Assembly (NCBI GenBank): GCA_022772525.1
Contig: JALFAD010000059.1
Coordinates: 28,490-92,489, forward strand
Direction of reading: 5' to 3'
DNA: 64,000 nucleotides
From: Clostridiales bacterium
Lineage (GTDB): Bacteria; Bacillota; Clostridia; Oscillospirales; Oscillospiraceae
The notes under the pieces were generated by a model, which saw only the letters and a program-made list of their open reading frames with translations, was not told the DNA's origin and searched no databases. The first letter of the stretch is position 1; each line of letters starts with the position of its first letter. The position numbers and the translations under genes are program-made. This document shows, in pieces, positions 51,957 to 60,690 of the stretch.

Positions 51957-53558
51957 TTAGGCGGAAATATCCAGCCCGTTCAGGAACTGATTCAGATCAA
52001 AATTGAATTCTACATTCAATTTGTAGTCCCGGAAAACCTCTACCCGCCGGATCATACAATTCACGATCATCTTTTTTGCCTCAAAGGTGGCGTGGTCATA
52101 GAGGTCAGCCCAGGAGATCAGTTCTTCATACTGATCTGTAAGCTGATTCAGAAGCTGTTCCTCGTTCAAAACAGCGGCTTCCGCTTCTTCATGCTGATTT
52201 CTGAGTTCGCTGCATTTTGCCTCGGAATCCCGGATCAGTCCGGCGAGGGTATCCTGAGAAAAAGCACTCTCGCCCTGGATGCTGCGGACAATTTCTGCCC
52301 GGAGTATATTCAAGGTCTCCGTGGCTTTGCTCAGCTCTGCCTTTACCGTAACCATATGGGATTTCCGAAGATTCAGTTCCTTGGCGTATCTTGCCTGAAT
52401 CAAATCATTCTTGGAAATACCCTTCATCTTGCGGAAGATTTCCCGGATCATCTTATCGATAATATCGTCCAGAATGTGCATGGTGTAGCCGGTGGGGCCA
52501 TCGCATTCCGTTTGCTTTCTGGTCTTACCGTAGCAGACATGGCGGATGCGGGGCGTTTTGTCCATGGAGCCATCCCGCAGGCGGCGGTACTTTCCGCTGG
52601 TGGTAAGGGTCAGCCTCGCGCCGCAGTGACCGCAGAACACATTGCCGGACAGCAGGGACTGTCCCTTGGTGTTTTGGGGAACCGTAGGACATTCCTTTGC
52701 ACGGTCAGACCGATCCTCCCGGATTTTCTGCGCGGTATCAAACTGCTGGGGAGAGATGATCTGCAATTCCGGCAAAACATCGGAACGGCTGTCACCAGAA
52801 CGAAGCACCCCGGTATAGGTAGGATTGCAGAGAATCCCACGAATAGAGGCCGGATGCCAGTTCTTCCCGGCGCGGGTACGGTAGCCAAGACGGTTCAGGT
52901 AAGTAGCGATCCGCTGAGCGCCGTAACCCTCGCTGGTGTACTTGTCAAAAATCAGACGAACGACAGCAGCTTCTTCCTCGTTGATTTGCAGGTCAAGAAG
53001 CTCATGCTTTTTCTTGTTGAACCGTCCGCTTTTCACCAGATCATAGCCATAGGCCGCAAAGCCGCCCTTGAAGTGACCGGCTTCCACAAGCTGACCCAAA
53101 CTGGTGCGGGTACGGATGGAGGTTTTCTCACTTTCCCCATCGGCCTGCCAGAAGCGGATGTAATTGAGCAGCTTGTCCGTGTGATTGTCGAACCGCTGCT
53201 CCCCTTCCTGGGTGCTCCAAACCTGAATGCCATGCTTGCAGAACCACTCCACAACAAAGGGCGTTTCGTCCGCAATTCTGCCGATCCGGTCAAACATGAA
53301 AACCAGGAAGATGTCAAACTCCCCTCTGGCCGCCATGGCCTTGATGATTTGCAGCTTGTCCCGGGATTCTGCGCGAACCTTGTGCCCGGACACGCCTTCC
53401 TCCTGTTCCTCATGGACAATGATCCAGCCCATCTTCTCCGCAAAGCTGTGACAGGCTTTTCGCTGCATGGGAATATCGGCCTCATGGTTTTCGGTATAGT
53501 CCACCTGCTTGCCCGTGGATACACGGTATAGGCAGCAAACTCGGTTTTGATTTGTCAT
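51957..53558 (-). CDS. Large serine recombinase (site-specific integrase)
   Basis: The 533-residue protein has an N-terminal resolvase domain with the catalytic serine at residue 14 (CLYRVSTGKQV), the FDRIGRIADET helix, a Recombinase domain (GFAAYGYDLVKSGRF, KNWHPASIRGILCNPTYTG), a zinc ribbon (NVFCGHCGARLTL, later Cys in HVCYGK and TECDGP) and a long coiled coil (about 380-480). It cuts and rejoins DNA through a phosphoserine link and probably moves the element it sits in. It lies 138 bases from tRNA-Ala. Confidence 0.93.
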   Translation of the reverse strand: MTNQNRVCCLYRVSTGKQVDYTENHEADIPMQRKACHSFAEKMGWIIVHEEQEEGVSGHKVRAESRDKLQIIKAMAARGEFDIFLVFMFDRIGRIADETPFVVEWFCKHGIQVWSTQEGEQRFDNHTDKLLNYIRFWQADGESEKTSIRTRTSLGQLVEAGHFKGGFAAYGYDLVKSGRFNKKKHELLDLQINEEEAAVVRLIFDKYTSEGYGAQRIATYLNRLGYRTRAGKNWHPASIRGILCNPTYTGVLRSGDSRSDVLPELQIISPQQFDTAQKIREDRSDRAKECPTVPQNTKGQSLLSGNVFCGHCGARLTLTTSGKYRRLRDGSMDKTPRIRHVCYGKTRKQTECDGPTGYTMHILDDIIDKMIREIFRKMKGISKNDLIQARYAKELNLRKSHMVTVKAELSKATETLNILRAEIVRSIQGESAFSQDTLAGLIRDSEAKCSELRNQHEEAEAAVLNEEQLLNQLTDQYEELISWADLYDHATFEAKKMIVNCMIRRVEVFRDYKLNVEFNFDLNQFLNGLDISA

Positions 53559-53794
53559 TGTTCGGTACTCCTTTCATTTTCTGAAAGGGGTATCTTTGTA
53601 TGGGATGTGGAATTGTCAAGGTGCACATCCTCATTATAACCACAGTTCCCGGATTCCGCAATAGTAAAAGCGGAATACATCAGAATATCCCGAATTCTGA
53701 AAAAGGTCTCCGGCATGGGCAGCTTGGAAAAGGTGGCGCACACTTCATGTCCATCCACCTGAAAGGTTTTTTGAATACAGTCTGTTATAAGCAT
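53555..53794 (-). CDS. Small recombinase-associated protein of unknown function
   Basis: The 79-residue protein (ITDCIQKTFQVDGHEVCATF, KLPMPETFFRIRDILM) resembles short proteins found next to serine recombinases on Clostridial elements, perhaps TnpW-like. Its stop overlaps the recombinase start by four bases, so the two are coupled. ATG 53794 is taken, with GGGAGG just ahead; a TTG at 53872 would lengthen it. It may be a directionality factor, but nothing in the sequence proves that. Confidence 0.65.
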   Translation of the reverse strand: MLITDCIQKTFQVDGHEVCATFSKLPMPETFFRIRDILMYSAFTIAESGNCGYNEDVHLDNSTSHTKIPLSENERSTEQ

Positions 53795-53956
53795 TTCCTC
53801 CCTGGTCGCTTCCCGATTCCTCCGTTGGATACATAGAGCATTTTCCTCCGGATGGCAGCGACCTTGCGACAAATTGTTGATGTGATTGATTTCATAATGA
53901 ACACTCCTTTTTCAGTTGTCATTTTGAGATTTCAAAATCTGACCGCCAAGCGATCA

Positions 53957-55321
53957 TCAGTGAATCGTCTCCTTTTGCTTCTTCTCTTTGGCAATGGCTG
54001 CCTGCGCCTGCCGGGCAGCTTCCAGTGTACGATCCAAAACCTGTGTGCCCATATGCTTTCGGAGCAAATGATAGTCAGACAGTTCCTGATTCATCTGTGC
54101 CTCCCTGCCCTCGGATTCGGTCAGACGGACTTGTAGTCTTTCAACCTGACGGGTTAGATTCTCATTGCGGTGAACCAACTGCCGACACTTTTCTTTCAGG
54201 TTGACGCACTGGGTGTACAGCTTCAGAAGCAGCTTGCCGAAGTGTGCCATCATGGGTATAATCCGGGAGCGGTATCCCTTGGCAGATTCTAGTGGCGTGG
54301 GGGTAGGGAGCCACTCATCCGGCGGGCGGATAAACTCGGCGGCATACTTTTCCGCGTTTTTCATCCCGCTGGACAATGCCCTGTACTGCTCCTGAATGGC
54401 ATCCCGATTCTGCTTGGCGGAATCCAGTTCTGCCTCTGTGGTGCTCAGCTTGTCTGTGACAGCTTCCAAATCAGAGAGCAAGGATTCCATATCATTCTGT
54501 TTTTCGCTGATCGCTTCCCGGAGCTGTTCCAGCCGCTCCTGCTCTGATTGCACCTTGAACTGCGTCACTGTCAGATGCTCCTCAGTGCTGCCCCGCTCGC
54601 CGCGCTGCACATCCGTATATCCGGCGGCTCGCATGGCGTTGAAGAAGTCGTCTTGGAGAACGCTGTAGGATTTTTTCAGAATCGGCTTTCCCTTTGCGGT
54701 CAGCATGGGATTTCCGTTTTCGTCCAGCGCCGGCTTGGACTGCCACTTCTTACTGCTGCTGACCTGCATGATGGTTTCCTTCACAGTGCCAACCAGCGAT
54801 TTGTCCTTGCAGCGTTTGCTCCAAAGAATTTGCTTTTCCACCACCGGAATGTACACAACATGAAGATGGTAGTGGTACACATCCTCGCCCAGAGCTTCGG
54901 ACATGGCCCGGTTCCGTTCGTCGGCGTGCATCACAGCGGAGAGGATGTACTGCTCACCACCTACAATATCCACGGCGGCTTTGTAGGCATCAGCATAAAA
55001 CTGTTTTGCAAATACATAGCCGCCGTGATTGTAGAAGTAGGCGGAGTTCACATCGAAGATCAGCTCACCGTAGAGGTTGGCATCTTCTTTCAGACCACGG
55101 GTGGAGATAACGCCATCGGTTTTCATCTGCTCAAACATCTCTGTATAACTGCCGGTGGGTGTTTTGAAATGGACATTGCAGGATAGGCGCTCTGGTACAA
55201 TATCCGGGTTGGTATAGGATTCCTTTTCCCGCTCATTGTGCCGCTGAGCATTGGCGATTTTGGAAGCGGTCAGATTTACATTTCTTGCTACGGTACGGTC
55301 AATACCGTCATTTCTTGCCAT
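53957..55321 (-). CDS. MobV/Pre-type plasmid mobilization relaxase
   Basis: The 454-residue protein nicks DNA at an origin of transfer. It has the N-terminal relaxase segment (residues 1-230) with the metal histidines in DVYHYHLHVVYIPVV and the ATTR-like start RHNEREKESYTNPDIVPERL, followed by a long coiled coil (about 250-320 and 360-420) that may mediate dimers or contacts with the transfer machine. Ribosome site AAAGGATTGAACCTCT. It is divergent from the truncated DUF6076 gene, with a 60-base gap where an oriT is expected. Confidence 0.88.
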   Translation of the reverse strand: MARNDGIDRTVARNVNLTASKIANAQRHNEREKESYTNPDIVPERLSCNVHFKTPTGSYTEMFEQMKTDGVISTRGLKEDANLYGELIFDVNSAYFYNHGGYVFAKQFYADAYKAAVDIVGGEQYILSAVMHADERNRAMSEALGEDVYHYHLHVVYIPVVEKQILWSKRCKDKSLVGTVKETIMQVSSSKKWQSKPALDENGNPMLTAKGKPILKKSYSVLQDDFFNAMRAAGYTDVQRGERGSTEEHLTVTQFKVQSEQERLEQLREAISEKQNDMESLLSDLEAVTDKLSTTEAELDSAKQNRDAIQEQYRALSSGMKNAEKYAAEFIRPPDEWLPTPTPLESAKGYRSRIIPMMAHFGKLLLKLYTQCVNLKEKCRQLVHRNENLTRQVERLQVRLTESEGREAQMNQELSDYHLLRKHMGTQVLDRTLEAARQAQAAIAKEKKQKETIH

Positions 55322-55382
55322 AGAGGTTCAATCCTTTCTTTATTCATTTTTAGTTTCGGGAAGCCACGGGGGAGCACTTCTG

Positions 55383-55892
55383 CGGAAGTGTAATACCACC
55401 CAGTACACGACGCTGCTGCGGCCTGACAGCAAGACGCCGGTAATCGCAAAACACATGATCTATGTTTCCTTCGTGGGTATGTTCCGCTCTGATCTGTATG
55501 AAGGACTGTGTGTAGGACACGCTCCCAAGAAGTGCCGAACCTGCGGGCGCTGGTTTCTGACCATCAATGCCAGACCAACAAAATACTGCGGCGGTTATGC
55601 CCTCGGAGATAAGCGTCACAGAAGCTGCAGGCAGGTTGGAAATCTGAAAGGCCGAAAGGAACGGGAACTGGCAGAAGACAATCCCAATGTGGAGTTATAT
55701 AAGAAGCGGTTGGATTCCATCAACCATCGCTTAAGAAGAAAGAATGCAGATAAACCGCTGGGAAAGATGATGAAGAAGCTGGCAAAAGATAAAATGCAGC
55801 GATCAAAAAACAGCGTCGATTATGCCGACGGAAACTATATTCAGGAGATGGAGCTGGATGCCTTGGAGGCGGAAGCCAAAGCTCTCCTGTGA
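55383..55892 (+). pseudogene. 5'-truncated DUF6076 family gene
   Basis: The open frame encodes the C-terminal half of a DUF6076 protein: NTTQYTTLLRPDSKTPVIAK, SFVGMFRSDLYEGLCVGHAP, and a zinc-binding KKCRTCGRWFLT...YCGGYALGDKRHRSC block, then a helical tail. Full-length relatives have a long N-terminal part that is missing here; the frame starts abruptly next to the relaxase promoter, and the first ATG (55455) has no ribosome site. It may still be made as a 145-residue product, since its stop is 28 bases before the sigma-like gene. Confidence 0.7.
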
Positions 55893-55919
55893 TTTTGAAA
55901 CAGAGGAAGGAGGTGTCCC

Positions 55920-57137
55920 ATGCCCAAGTTAGCAGAAAGGTACACCACCAAATATGGTTTCCAGTGTCTGGAAAAGAATGTGACCCGATTTGAGGCGGAA
56001 CACGCCTTTCAGATATCGCCGGAGCCGCTGGTTGTGGAGGATATCAATCAGTTTATCGTCATGGCAAACCGGGAGCACAATCTTCTGTATGTCTGCTTTT
56101 ATCTCCACCACATCGAGAAAATTCTGAACGGACGGATTTACAGATTCTTCCACCGGGAGGGGTTGTACGCTTACGACCCGGTTCGCCTGCTGGATTACAA
56201 GCTGAACTGCGTATCTGCGATTGTGGATTGCTGTCCGGGATACGATCCCGACAAGGGTGCAGATTTTCTGACCTACGCTTACTATGACATCGGCAACGCA
56301 ATTCTCAACTGCCGCCGCTATGAGGAATCCGGCTCTTTCAAAAATCTGGACGAGTACAAAACTGTCCGGGGCATTGCATGGCTCTATAACAAAGCGAGGG
56401 ATTCCCGGAAGAAAACCATTGCGGCATTCATGGAGAAAACCGGCTGCACCAAAAAGACGGCGGAGGATTATCTCACCGCGGCCCGCAAAAATCGGGGCAT
56501 CGTTTCTATCTATGATACCATTCTCCGTGAGAGCCACAAGGAATTCAACGAAGATTTCGATGAGGATATCACTGAGGACACTGGTGAGGATTTAAGCCGG
56601 GATGCCGGTGGCGTGTACAGCGCCATGCTCTGGGACAGCTCCTGGGGTGGTGCTGTCCAGCGTGCACACAGCAAACTGGATTACCGTTCCCAGATTTTGA
56701 TAGAGCGGCATATGGCAGTCTGCATGGACTGCCGCTGTGTGCGGCCAATGCGTCGCCGTCCCACATGGGAGGATCTGGCAGCGATGTTTGAAGGCTCCAC
56801 AGCCAGCGGTGCAGAGCGGGCTTACAAGAAAGCGGTACAGAAGCTGACGCAGCTGCTGATTGAAGATGGTCTCTTTCACACAATCGTTTTGAAACGCAAG
56901 CGTCAGAAAAAGCGAAAAGAAAAAATCGCCGCCGCGACCTACCTGTATCAGGCAGACAGCGACGGCGAATGGGGTGAGATTCAGTTTGACTTTGAAACCA
57001 AAACGGCAGAAATCATCCAGCTGGCAGACTGGGACAAAATGATTTCTCAGCCGTTTGCCAAATATGCGATATCATATCTTCTGAACTGTCGGAATGAGAA
57101 GCTGCCGAAAGAAACGGTGATTTCATTCGAGGAGTAG
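55920..57137 (+). CDS. Sigma-70-like protein encoded by the mobile element
   Basis: The 405-residue protein looks like a divergent RNA polymerase sigma factor. A region 2-like block YDPDKGADFLTYAYYDIGNAI lies near residue 105; a region 3-like block follows (SRKKTIAAFMEKTGCTKKTAEDYL); after an acidic linker (DEDITEDTGEDLS) a region 4-like helix-turn-helix ends at SGAERAYKKAVQKLTQLLIEDG. Ribosome site AAGGAGGTGTCCC. Whether it binds core polymerase is untested; it could also be a sigma-derived replication or regulatory protein. It is the last gene of the element and follows the DUF6076 fragment. Confidence 0.6.
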   Translation: MPKLAERYTTKYGFQCLEKNVTRFEAEHAFQISPEPLVVEDINQFIVMANREHNLLYVCFYLHHIEKILNGRIYRFFHREGLYAYDPVRLLDYKLNCVSAIVDCCPGYDPDKGADFLTYAYYDIGNAILNCRRYEESGSFKNLDEYKTVRGIAWLYNKARDSRKKTIAAFMEKTGCTKKTAEDYLTAARKNRGIVSIYDTILRESHKEFNEDFDEDITEDTGEDLSRDAGGVYSAMLWDSSWGGAVQRAHSKLDYRSQILIERHMAVCMDCRCVRPMRRRPTWEDLAAMFEGSTASGAERAYKKAVQKLTQLLIEDGLFHTIVLKRKRQKKRKEKIAAATYLYQADSDGEWGEIQFDFETKTAEIIQLADWDKMISQPFAKYAISYLLNCRNEKLPKETVISFEE

Positions 57138-57720
57138 CGTGAGAGAGTAGTGTCGCTTCGGCGGGACGGGGGTTTGATATCCCTTTGGCTCCCCCGGTGA
57201 TGCTGCTGCTCTCCAAGAATTTCTTCCGATATTCTCTCCGCTCCGCCGCACCACCTACACCCGAGCAGGCGGATTCTGCTAAAGCAAACTCCTGGGCTTC
57301 TCGTCCTGGAGGACGCAGAATCCGCCTGTTCTGTGGGTAGCGGAAAGTGCTTGTTCCTGCCCCGAACAACCCCTTTCCGCCACCCACGGTCGCCAAAGGT
57401 ATAACACACTAGACTTTGCGGTCAAAGTCGTGTGCCACGAAACCGCCGGTTTCATTGGATTCTTCCTGCCAAGGCGGCGCCGCCGCCTTTGGAAACCACC
57501 GCCAAGGGAACGCTGTCCCCTTTGGATTCCCCATCCAACAGGGCGCTCCCGCCCCTATTGGAAACCCAGAGCCAAAGGAATCGCCATCCCTTTGGAATCC
57601 CAGCCCGTTTTGAAATGAGTACCCACAAATAGAAAAAAGTTTGTGGGCATTCCTTTCAAAACGCAAAAATCCCCAGAGCTTCATCCAATAAGGAGATGAA
57701 GTCCTGGGGATTTAAAATGT
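57138..57720. other. Non-coding hairpin-rich tail of the element
   Basis: Strong dyads: CAGGCGGATTCTGC/GCAGAATCCGCCTG (57266-57328), GTGGGT-A-GCGGAAAG with TTTCCGC-C-ACCCAC plus inner TTGTTC/GAACAA (57333-57387), and AAATCCCCAG/CTGGGGATTT enclosing CTTCATC/GATGAAG (57667-57713). Between them, 57480-57610 is a run of CCTTTGGAA-like short repeats. Both strands have open frames, but none has a ribosome site. It may hold an attachment site, a replication origin or terminators. Confidence 0.6.
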
Positions 57721-57845
57721 TGCACGCATGGAGAATCTGAAATAATATGCGAGTCACTCAGCCACCATCGTACAGCATTTTTATTGTTCGGAAAATCAGA
57801 ATACTGTAGATTGAGAAGTCTTATTGATTTGGCTCTGCATTTGCC

Positions 57846-57988
57846 CTATACCACATAATCCTCGTAAGTTAGGTGTTTACCTTTTTCGTGGTTTGTGATA
57901 TGATTGGGGTAGTCCATAGCGATTGCCTCTTTCTGTGTTGATCTTTTGTAGCAGATTGATTCTAACACAGAGGTCCTCGCTATGGACC
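57846..57988 (-). pseudogene. 5' remnant of an IS30 family transposase gene
   Basis: On the minus strand ATG 57917 starts MDYPNHITNHEKGKHLTYED and then stops after 23 codons. IS30-type transposases of Clostridia begin this way ('..N...KG.HLT.EDR..I'). Upstream is a dyad, GTCCATAGCGA/TCGCTATGGAC (57913-57988), with inner CCTCT...CTGTGTT / AACACAGAGG, as in IS30 leaders. The rest of the transposase is gone. The 57721-57845 stretch shows nothing else. Confidence 0.6.
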
Positions 57989-58118
57989 TTTTTATTTGAT
58001 TAAATGTGCAACTTCATTTTACAACGCGCGTATAATATAAAAAAGGGATGGTGAGCTGCATGACAATCAGGAAGCGGTTGTTCTGGTCTAATATCTTTAT
58101 GATTCTGGTTAAGAATAG

Positions 58119-58167
58119 CAAAAAATCCGCTCCGGTCAATCCGTCAAAGGAAAACCGGAGCGGAATT
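58119..58167 (-). terminator. Intrinsic terminator of the sortase-MoxR-transglutaminase operon
   Basis: On the minus strand TCCGCTCCGGT / ACCGGAGCGGA stem, 17-base loop, six-T tail, 16 bases after the last stop. Confidence 0.9.
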
Positions 58168-58182
58168 TCTCCGCATGGCTGT

Positions 58183-60690
58183 TTATTCAGCGGCTCCATA
58201 GCTTGCGAGAAGAAGCCTGCGCATTGCCGCAATATCCTCCCGGGATGCAGGCTCTCCGCCAAAGCAGCTTCGATACAATTTTTCCACAGCGGGTCGAAGC
58301 AGGCAGGCCGCTTCAGGGCAGCGCCTGTTTAATTCCGTCTCGCAAAAGGACAGGAACTCCTCCGACTGACTGTTTGCGCTCCGGGGAAGCCCCAGTCTGC
58401 GCATACGGGAATACAATGCCTGAAATACAAAAATCAGGAGCTGCTGCCGGGAGTACCGGTGAAAGGGGTCGTACCCAAAGATCCTGCAGAAATACCTCAC
58501 GGCAAATGCAAGCCCGGCCACGGTCAGGATTACCGATACGCATCTCAGCAAAACCAGAATGATCTGCGAATCCTCCCGTATATGGCGTCCGCCGGAGTCG
58601 GGAAGGGGGCTGTCCTCACCGCCGGCCTGCGTCTCCTGAGCGCCCGCATCCGTCTGGCTGCCCTCGTCTGCAAATACCTCGATTTGCTCACCGCCGGGGC
58701 CAACCTCCTCATAGGTTCCGATCACGCCCGGGGTCATATCTCTGGGCATCCACCCAATCCCCGGGACATAGATCTCCGCCCACGCTTGCGCCTGATCTCC
58801 CTGCACGGTCGCGGTGTAGGTTCCGTTGGACTGCACCGAGAACAACGACGCAGGAACCTCATAGCCCACCACATATCTGGCCGGGATGCCAAACATACGG
58901 TACAAAATCACTGCGGTTGACGCAAAGTGGACGCTGTTTCCCGTTTTGGATTCCAGCAGGAAATACGCCAGCGCGTCCTTTCCGTCAGGCACAGGTTCCG
59001 GGTTTTGCTGATATCGATAGTTTTCCACCAGATATTGCCGGATCCAGGCCGTAATTTCCTCCGCGTTTTGATCGGCGCTCCAACGGTTCTGGGCGATCGC
59101 CCGATTGACTTCCTCCTGCAGGCTGTCCAGTCCGGGGCACCCGGATTGATGATTTGCGTCGCTGAACGCCCGGTAGGATTCCTCCACCCGATCCAGCACA
59201 CTGCCGGTGCCTTCCATTGCATTCCATGCCGACAGCACGGCCTCCATATCCTCCCGGAAAAAGAAGTAGAACCTGTCCTCCTGCTCGGACTGCCCCGCAA
59301 CCGCTCCATCCCCGGAATTGACCTGATAGTAATCATTCAGATAGGTACCATAGGGAAGGTATGTATAATCGTCATTCGCGTTTATTCTCTCCACCAGCAG
59401 TTGGGCAGGCTCAACGGAGAAAGCAGACATTGCCGATGCCACATCCGGATTCTCAGACTGTCCCTGCGCCAATGCGAAGGCCGTCCGAAGGAAGGGAAGA
59501 TTCTGGATATAAAGTCTCGGCGACCCCTCCGTATTCCAGTTGATCGCCGCGCCGTCAAAGGTAGTGCCGTAATTGTTCTCCCAGCTGCCGTTTTCGTAGA
59601 TCGTACCGATATAGCCTTTCAGGAAGATGGCTTCCCGGGGTTTTGTATTCAGCGTCAGCTTCAGATCCTCCACGCCTTCCAGAAGGTATCCCTCATTGTT
59701 GTCCACCGCGCCGTCCTGCACGCCTCCGCCAACGGTTTCCAAGCGCAGATTCCACTGACCGGCGCTGTACTCCGGCAAAAACTTCATCACCTTCGTCAAA
59801 AAGCTGCTTTGTACGCTCAAAGAGATCTGCCGGGCGGGTTTCAGGGAAACGGACAGCAGCGGGCGAACCAGAAAAAATCCCGGAACGGACAGGATCAGAA
59901 AGGCAAGCAGCACAATGAGGGTGCTTTTTTTCTGAATGGACTGAAAACGCAGCTGGTTTTGCCTTTGCAAATGGAGATTCCCGCCGCCCCACATTCGGTA
60001 CTGCCGTTTTGGTCTGGCAAACGCCATGCACAATACAGCCCCAAGCAGAACGAGAAACAGTGCCACTGTGTTTTTCGCCGCCCCGCACAATACAGGCAAG
60101 ACCAGCAGGGGGAAAAGCAGTAGACAGGACATCAAAAGAGAATTCTTCTGAAATAAGGACGCGCCAAACCAGAGCATCGCCGGGACAGCTGCCAGAATGA
60201 GAAAAATCTCTGCCGCGCTGCCGCCTGCAGCAGATGCCGGGACATCCTGCTCCGCATGATATGTCCAGCTCAGGGTGTCCGCCGCCAGATCGCCGAACTG
60301 CTGCATCCCTCCGAAAAAGGTATCCTGACAGAGGAACAACAGCAGCATGTACACAAGGAGAACCGCCGTGCCGATCGCCAGCCGGTGCTGCCGGCACCAT
60401 GGATTGCGAAACAAGGCGGTCACCCCCACGCACAGAAGGAAAACGGCAGGGTAAAACCACAGCGAGGTTGGAACTGAAAAGCCGGATGCATACAGCATCA
60501 GCAGCCCGGTCATAAGACATGACAGCAGCAAAGCATCTGCCGCAAACCAGAGCAGGCGATGGGGCTTCGGCACGCTTTCAGGCTGAAAAAAGCGGTCGGA
60601 AACAGATAGGCCTGATGGTTCATCTCGGCGTTTTTGAACGGACAAGATTGCCCTGTAGGTCAATTTCGATGCAGATCCCTTTCGTTTCAT
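58183..60690 (-). CDS. Transglutaminase-fold membrane protein, catalytic residues replaced
   Basis: The 835-residue protein has about six membrane helices at residues 45-265 (TgpA/DUF3488 type), a large outer region with a transglutaminase core (about 560-690), one further helix near 725, and a DUF4129-like cytoplasmic tail. The core is well conserved, but where active relatives have Cys in 'G.CVHFA' this one has Ser (TGNSVHFASTA), and where they have His in 'HAW.E' it has Gln (QAQAWAEIYVPG). The Asp in WMPRDMTPG is kept. It overlaps the DUF58 gene by 71 bases; start ATG 60690 has GGAGGAG ahead. Part of the MoxR-DUF58-transglutaminase triad. Confidence 0.85.
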   Translation of the reverse strand: MKRKGSASKLTYRAILSVQKRRDEPSGLSVSDRFFQPESVPKPHRLLWFAADALLLSCLMTGLLMLYASGFSVPTSLWFYPAVFLLCVGVTALFRNPWCRQHRLAIGTAVLLVYMLLLFLCQDTFFGGMQQFGDLAADTLSWTYHAEQDVPASAAGGSAAEIFLILAAVPAMLWFGASLFQKNSLLMSCLLLFPLLVLPVLCGAAKNTVALFLVLLGAVLCMAFARPKRQYRMWGGGNLHLQRQNQLRFQSIQKKSTLIVLLAFLILSVPGFFLVRPLLSVSLKPARQISLSVQSSFLTKVMKFLPEYSAGQWNLRLETVGGGVQDGAVDNNEGYLLEGVEDLKLTLNTKPREAIFLKGYIGTIYENGSWENNYGTTFDGAAINWNTEGSPRLYIQNLPFLRTAFALAQGQSENPDVASAMSAFSVEPAQLLVERINANDDYTYLPYGTYLNDYYQVNSGDGAVAGQSEQEDRFYFFFREDMEAVLSAWNAMEGTGSVLDRVEESYRAFSDANHQSGCPGLDSLQEEVNRAIAQNRWSADQNAEEITAWIRQYLVENYRYQQNPEPVPDGKDALAYFLLESKTGNSVHFASTAVILYRMFGIPARYVVGYEVPASLFSVQSNGTYTATVQGDQAQAWAEIYVPGIGWMPRDMTPGVIGTYEEVGPGGEQIEVFADEGSQTDAGAQETQAGGEDSPLPDSGGRHIREDSQIILVLLRCVSVILTVAGLAFAVRYFCRIFGYDPFHRYSRQQLLIFVFQALYSRMRRLGLPRSANSQSEEFLSFCETELNRRCPEAACLLRPAVEKLYRSCFGGEPASREDIAAMRRLLLASYGAAE

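Larger units (their letters stand above)
51932..57720. mobile_element. Small integrative mobilizable element with serine recombinase and MobV-type relaxase
   Basis: Contents: serine recombinase and a small overlapping gene, a relaxase, a truncated DUF6076 gene and a sigma-like gene, closed by a hairpin-rich tail. There is no coupling protein or type IV secretion gene, so transfer would need a helper. The left end lies next to tRNA-Ala; 51938-51952 is an inverted copy of the tRNA's first 15 bases with one mismatch. The exact ends and attachment core are not proven; the right end is placed after the last strong hairpin. Confidence 0.7.

Noticed and set aside
55371..55400. CACTTC-TGCG-GAAGTG hairpin before the relaxase gene as an oriT
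   Set aside because: The place is right for a MobV origin, but the hairpin lies inside what looks like conserved DUF6076 coding sequence, so it may be chance; I could not match a known nick site.
57409..57684. Minus-strand frame of 91 codons in the element tail
   Set aside because: No ribosome site, repetitive Gly/Phe/Pro composition caused by CCTTTGGAA-type repeats, and overlapping open frames on the other strand.
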